A DNA stretch of 32,484 bases from Opitutia bacterium (GTDB taxonomy: Bacteria; Verrucomicrobiota; Verrucomicrobiia; Opitutales; Opitutaceae): positions 24,050-56,533 of the forward strand of contig PLOH01000057.1 in assembly GCA_003142955.1 (NCBI GenBank), given 5' to 3'. The notes under the pieces are model-generated. The model saw only the letters and a program-made list of their open reading frames with translations. It was not told the DNA's origin and did no database searches. Below are positions 29,653-32,484 of the stretch, piece by piece (the first letter of the stretch is position 1; every line of letters begins with the position of its first letter). The position numbers and the translations under genes were made by a program.

Positions 29653-32460
29653 ATGGCGGCTACCGTCCTTCCCGCTAGTTCAACCAACCCACCGGCGCGG
29701 CTGCTCCGCCCGGAGATCCTGGCGCCGGCCGGCGATTGGGAATGCGTGCAGGCCGCGGTCGAGAACGGTGCGGACGCCGTTTACTTCGGTCTGGAGCGCT
29801 TCAACGCCCGCATGCGGGCCAAGAACTTCACGGTCGCCGACCTCCCGAAGCTCATGGCGTATCTCCATCGCCGCGGCGTGCGCGGGTACGTGACGTTCAA
29901 CACGCTGGCCTTCGCGGACGAACTCGCCGAGGCCGAGGTCTATCTGCGCGGCATCATTACCGCCGGTGCCGATGCGGCCATCGTTCAGGACGTGGGCATC
30001 TGCCGGCTCATCCGCGCCCTCTCGTCCGATTTTCCCATCCACTGCTCGACGCAGATGACGATCACGAGTTCGGCCGGCGTCGCCTTCGCCCAGGAACTCG
30101 GAGCCGGTCTGGTCGTGCTCGCCCGGGAGAACTCGCTCAAAGAGATCGCGGCGATCCAGGCGGCGCAGACGGCCGCCATGCCCCTCGAAGTTTTTGTCCA
30201 CGGCGCGCTCTGCGTGGCCTATTCCGGCCAATGTCTGACCAGCGAAGCGCTCGGCGGCCGCTCCGCCAACCGCGGAGAATGCGCGCAAGCCTGCCGCATG
30301 CCCTACGAATTGCTCGCCGACGGCCAGCAAGTTGACCTCGGCCATCGCCGCTACCTGCTCAGTCCGCAGGATCTCGCCGCCCTCGATGTTCTGCCGGATC
30401 TCATTCGCCTCGGCGTCGCTTCGTTCAAGATTGAGGGGCGCCTGAAAAGTCCGGAATACGTCGCTGCCATCACCCGGGTCTACCGGAACGCGGTCGATCG
30501 GGTGATGGCGGAAATTGAAGCGGGCGTCACGGCGCGGGCCAACCATGGACCGGACTCCGTCGCTGAACAGCGGAAGATCGAATCCACGGTCCTGGCCGAG
30601 CTGCACCAGGAACATGATTACACGATGGAGATGACGTTTTCACGGGGTCTCTATTCCGGTTGGTTCCGCGGCACGAACAATCAGGAGCTGGTCCACGCGA
30701 ACTTCGGCACCAAGCGCGGGGTGTTTCTCGGAGAAATAGCCCGGGTTGGTTTTGATCGCGTTGCCGTCCGCCTTGTCGCTCCGCTCAAACCTGGAGACGG
30801 GATCGTGTTTGATGCCGGCCGCCCGGAGGAAAAGGAGGAAGGCGGCCGGGTCTACCAGGTCGAGCCGGACGGCGCCGAAACCGTCCTGCGCTTCGGAACC
30901 GGCGATATTGATTTCCGGCGCGTCCATGCGGGCGACCGCCTCTGGAAAACCAGCGATCCGGCACTGGAAAAGTGTATCCGGCAGACCTTCGAAGGCGGGC
31001 AAATCCGTTTTCGCCGACCGGTCTGGATCGAAGCTCATGGTCGCCCGGGGCTCCCTCTCACCGTCACGATCGATGACCGGGTCGGGCACGCCAGCCAGGT
31101 CGAGTCGGTCGTCGCGCTGGAGCAGGCCCGGACCCAGCCGCTCACGGCTGATCGTCTGCAGGAGCAACTGGGCCGGCTGGGCGGCACGCCGTTCCGGCTC
31201 GGCGGATTTGTTTCGCGGGTGGAAGGCGAGGTCGTGCTCCACCTGCGCGAACTGAACCGCCTGCGCCGAGCCCTCGTCGCGGAACTCGAACTACGATGCG
31301 TTCAACCGTTGCGCTGGTCGCTGACGGCGGAAGCGGTGGAAAACGACTTGAACGAGATCACGCAGGCGCGCCCTGCCTCACGCACAACATCGGCGATCAC
31401 CGGATTGGGCGTAGGGCCGGCGCTTGTCGCCGGGCCACCGTTCGTTGAGGAAACGGCCCGCCGGCAAGTTGCGGCCCTACCCCAGCTGGATGGGTCCGGC
31501 CCGGGCGTCAAGGACTCTGCCACTGGAAACCCAGTGCCGGCTCCCTCCCCAGCGCCCGAGCTGATCGTGGTCATCCGCCGGCCGGACCAGCTGGAAGCCG
31601 CCTGGTCGGCCGGAGCCCGCACGATCTACTGCGAATTCGAAGACCCGAAGCGTTATCGCGAGGCCGTCGCCGCCTTCCGCCACTGGCAGACGGCGGCGGC
31701 CGCCGCCGATCAAAAACCGAAGATTGAAGATCAAGCATCCACGATCTGGGTCGCGCCACCGCGCATCTTCAAACCGGGCGAGGAATGGGTGCTCCAACAG
31801 GTGCTGTCTTCCGGCGCCGATGGGTATTTGATCCGCAACTACGACCATCTGGCGTTTTTCCGCGGCCGGCGCGTGCGGGGCGACTATTCGCTCAATGTCG
31901 CCAATCCGCTGGCCGCCGGTTATTTCCTGCAACGGTACGGGCTGGAACGCGTGACCGCCTCCTACGATCTCAACGTCTCCCAGCTCGAAGCTCTGCTGCG
32001 CACCGCTCCCCCGGCCTGGTTCGAGATCACGATCCATCAGCACATGCCGATGTTTCATATGGAGCATTGTCTCTTCTGCGCATTTCTGACGTCGGGCAAG
32101 GACTACCATGACTGCGGCCGGCCCTGTGACCGCCATGATCTCCGCCTGCGCGACCGGGTCGGCGCCGAATTCCCCGTCAAGGCCGACGCCGGGTGCCGGA
32201 ACACGGTCTACAACAACCGCGCCCAAACCGGGGCGGAGTACGTCTCCCGGTTGCTGGCGCTGGGCGCCCGCGCGTTTCGCGTGGAGTTTCTCAACGAGAG
32301 CCCGGAGGAATTGCAGCGCACCGTTTGGTCCTATCAGCAGCTCTTGCGCGGCGAGATCACCGGCGCCGGGCTCTGGCGGGAGTTCAAGCTGATCAACCAG
32401 CTCGGCGTCACCCGGGGCCAGATGGAAGCCGCCGCGCCGGTCATCCGCCGCAAGAGCTGA
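29653..32460 (+). CDS. U32-family peptidase-like protein, long form
   Basis: At 935 residues this is a long U32 protein. The N-terminal TIM-barrel-like region starts RPEILAPAGDWECVQAAVEN and GADAVYFGLERFNAR, as in RlhA/TrhP-type RNA hydroxylation proteins. Four cysteines at 187, 194, 210 and 214 (ALCVAYSGQCL and GECAQACRMP) form the family iron-sulphur cluster site. RSANRGECAQ and FKIEGRLKSPEYVA are typical. A second Cys-containing block lies near the C-terminus (EHCLFCAF, Cys806 and Cys809, then DCGRPCDRHDL). The region 587-610 is encoded by a palindromic repeat. Most family members modify rRNA or tRNA with prephenate-derived groups, and proteolysis is doubtful. Start ATG 29653; an in-frame start at 29608 is possible. 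Confidence 0.88.
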   Translation: MAATVLPASSTNPPARLLRPEILAPAGDWECVQAAVENGADAVYFGLERFNARMRAKNFTVADLPKLMAYLHRRGVRGYVTFNTLAFADELAEAEVYLRGIITAGADAAIVQDVGICRLIRALSSDFPIHCSTQMTITSSAGVAFAQELGAGLVVLARENSLKEIAAIQAAQTAAMPLEVFVHGALCVAYSGQCLTSEALGGRSANRGECAQACRMPYELLADGQQVDLGHRRYLLSPQDLAALDVLPDLIRLGVASFKIEGRLKSPEYVAAITRVYRNAVDRVMAEIEAGVTARANHGPDSVAEQRKIESTVLAELHQEHDYTMEMTFSRGLYSGWFRGTNNQELVHANFGTKRGVFLGEIARVGFDRVAVRLVAPLKPGDGIVFDAGRPEEKEEGGRVYQVEPDGAETVLRFGTGDIDFRRVHAGDRLWKTSDPALEKCIRQTFEGGQIRFRRPVWIEAHGRPGLPLTVTIDDRVGHASQVESVVALEQARTQPLTADRLQEQLGRLGGTPFRLGGFVSRVEGEVVLHLRELNRLRRALVAELELRCVQPLRWSLTAEAVENDLNEITQARPASRTTSAITGLGVGPALVAGPPFVEETARRQVAALPQLDGSGPGVKDSATGNPVPAPSPAPELIVVIRRPDQLEAAWSAGARTIYCEFEDPKRYREAVAAFRHWQTAAAAADQKPKIEDQASTIWVAPPRIFKPGEEWVLQQVLSSGADGYLIRNYDHLAFFRGRRVRGDYSLNVANPLAAGYFLQRYGLERVTASYDLNVSQLEALLRTAPPAWFEITIHQHMPMFHMEHCLFCAFLTSGKDYHDCGRPCDRHDLRLRDRVGAEFPVKADAGCRNTVYNNRAQTGAEYVSRLLALGARAFRVEFLNESPEELQRTVWSYQQLLRGEITGAGLWREFKLINQLGVTRGQMEAAAPVIRRKS
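31411..31480. repeat. Dispersed palindrome inserted in the U32 coding frame
   Basis: GTAGGGCCG (31411-31419) is exactly inverted as CGGCCCTAC (31472-31480). The arms extend to 26 bp with about five mismatches around a centre of some 18 nt. The sequence GTAGGGCCGGCGCTTGTCG is nearly identical to the intergenic copy at 26586-26604. It is read through in frame (VGPALVAGPPFVEE) in a low-complexity linker of the peptidase. Confidence 0.72.
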
Positions 32461-32484
32461 AGCGGGATCATGCAGTAGGAAGGT

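Overview
The window is a GC-rich bacterial chromosome segment, most likely from the Verrucomicrobiota and perhaps an Opitutales-type lineage. That placement is an inference from gene content (a stand-alone DUF2851 protein, a FloA/NfeD cluster, a TMTC-like TPR membrane protein, RodZ-like and DUF4199 proteins) and from the many short palindromic intergenic repeats. No rRNA or complete marker set is present to settle it. Most of the window is housekeeping DNA in compact runs, and the accessory material is concentrated at about 3.9-6.2 kb.

Layout. 1-3.8 kb: the 3' end of a HIT-family gene, a repeat-rich spacer, D-Ala-D-Ala ligase, a DUF2851 gene, a large palindrome and a small membrane protein. 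3.9-6.2 kb: a tRNA-Ser(UGA) gene followed by a small islet that ends in a degenerate second copy of the middle of the same tRNA. The islet carries two decayed 3' ends of serine-recombinase genes, an FRG-domain gene between them and a DUF5808 gene. 6.3-10.2 kb: two multi-membrane-span proteins of glycosyltransferase-C type, one with nine TPRs encoded by a 105-bp tandem repeat. 10.4-15.4 kb, all minus strand: a YugP-like zinc peptidase, purN, a heptose-phosphate adenylyltransferase domain protein, dnaJ, grpE and manA. 15.5-18.9 kb: ftsK and a RodZ-like gene. 19.0-22.6 kb, minus strand: long NfeD, short NfeD, floA and an unknown membrane-anchored protein, a membrane-microdomain operon with a 4-bp ATGA overlap. 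22.8-25.2 kb: aldose epimerase-like, TatA/B-like, Smr and DUF4199 genes. 25.3-28.8 kb: a small membrane protein divergent from an OxyR-like LysR regulator, then a phasin-like coiled-coil gene and an ABC1/UbiB kinase. 28.9-32.5 kb: a broken lipoprotein gene and a long U32-family peptidase gene.

The most interesting points are these: (i) the tRNA-bounded islet with duplicated recombinase 3' ends around an FRG gene; (ii) a four-box operator with exact OxyR spacing over the start of an OxyR-like gene whose product lacks the peroxidatic cysteine; (iii) a dispersed GTAGGGC...CCTAC palindrome family, one copy of which lies in frame inside the U32 peptidase gene; (iv) a UbiB-family kinase with Cys in place of Gly in the KxGQ motif; (v) a lipoprotein gene broken inside its signal peptide.
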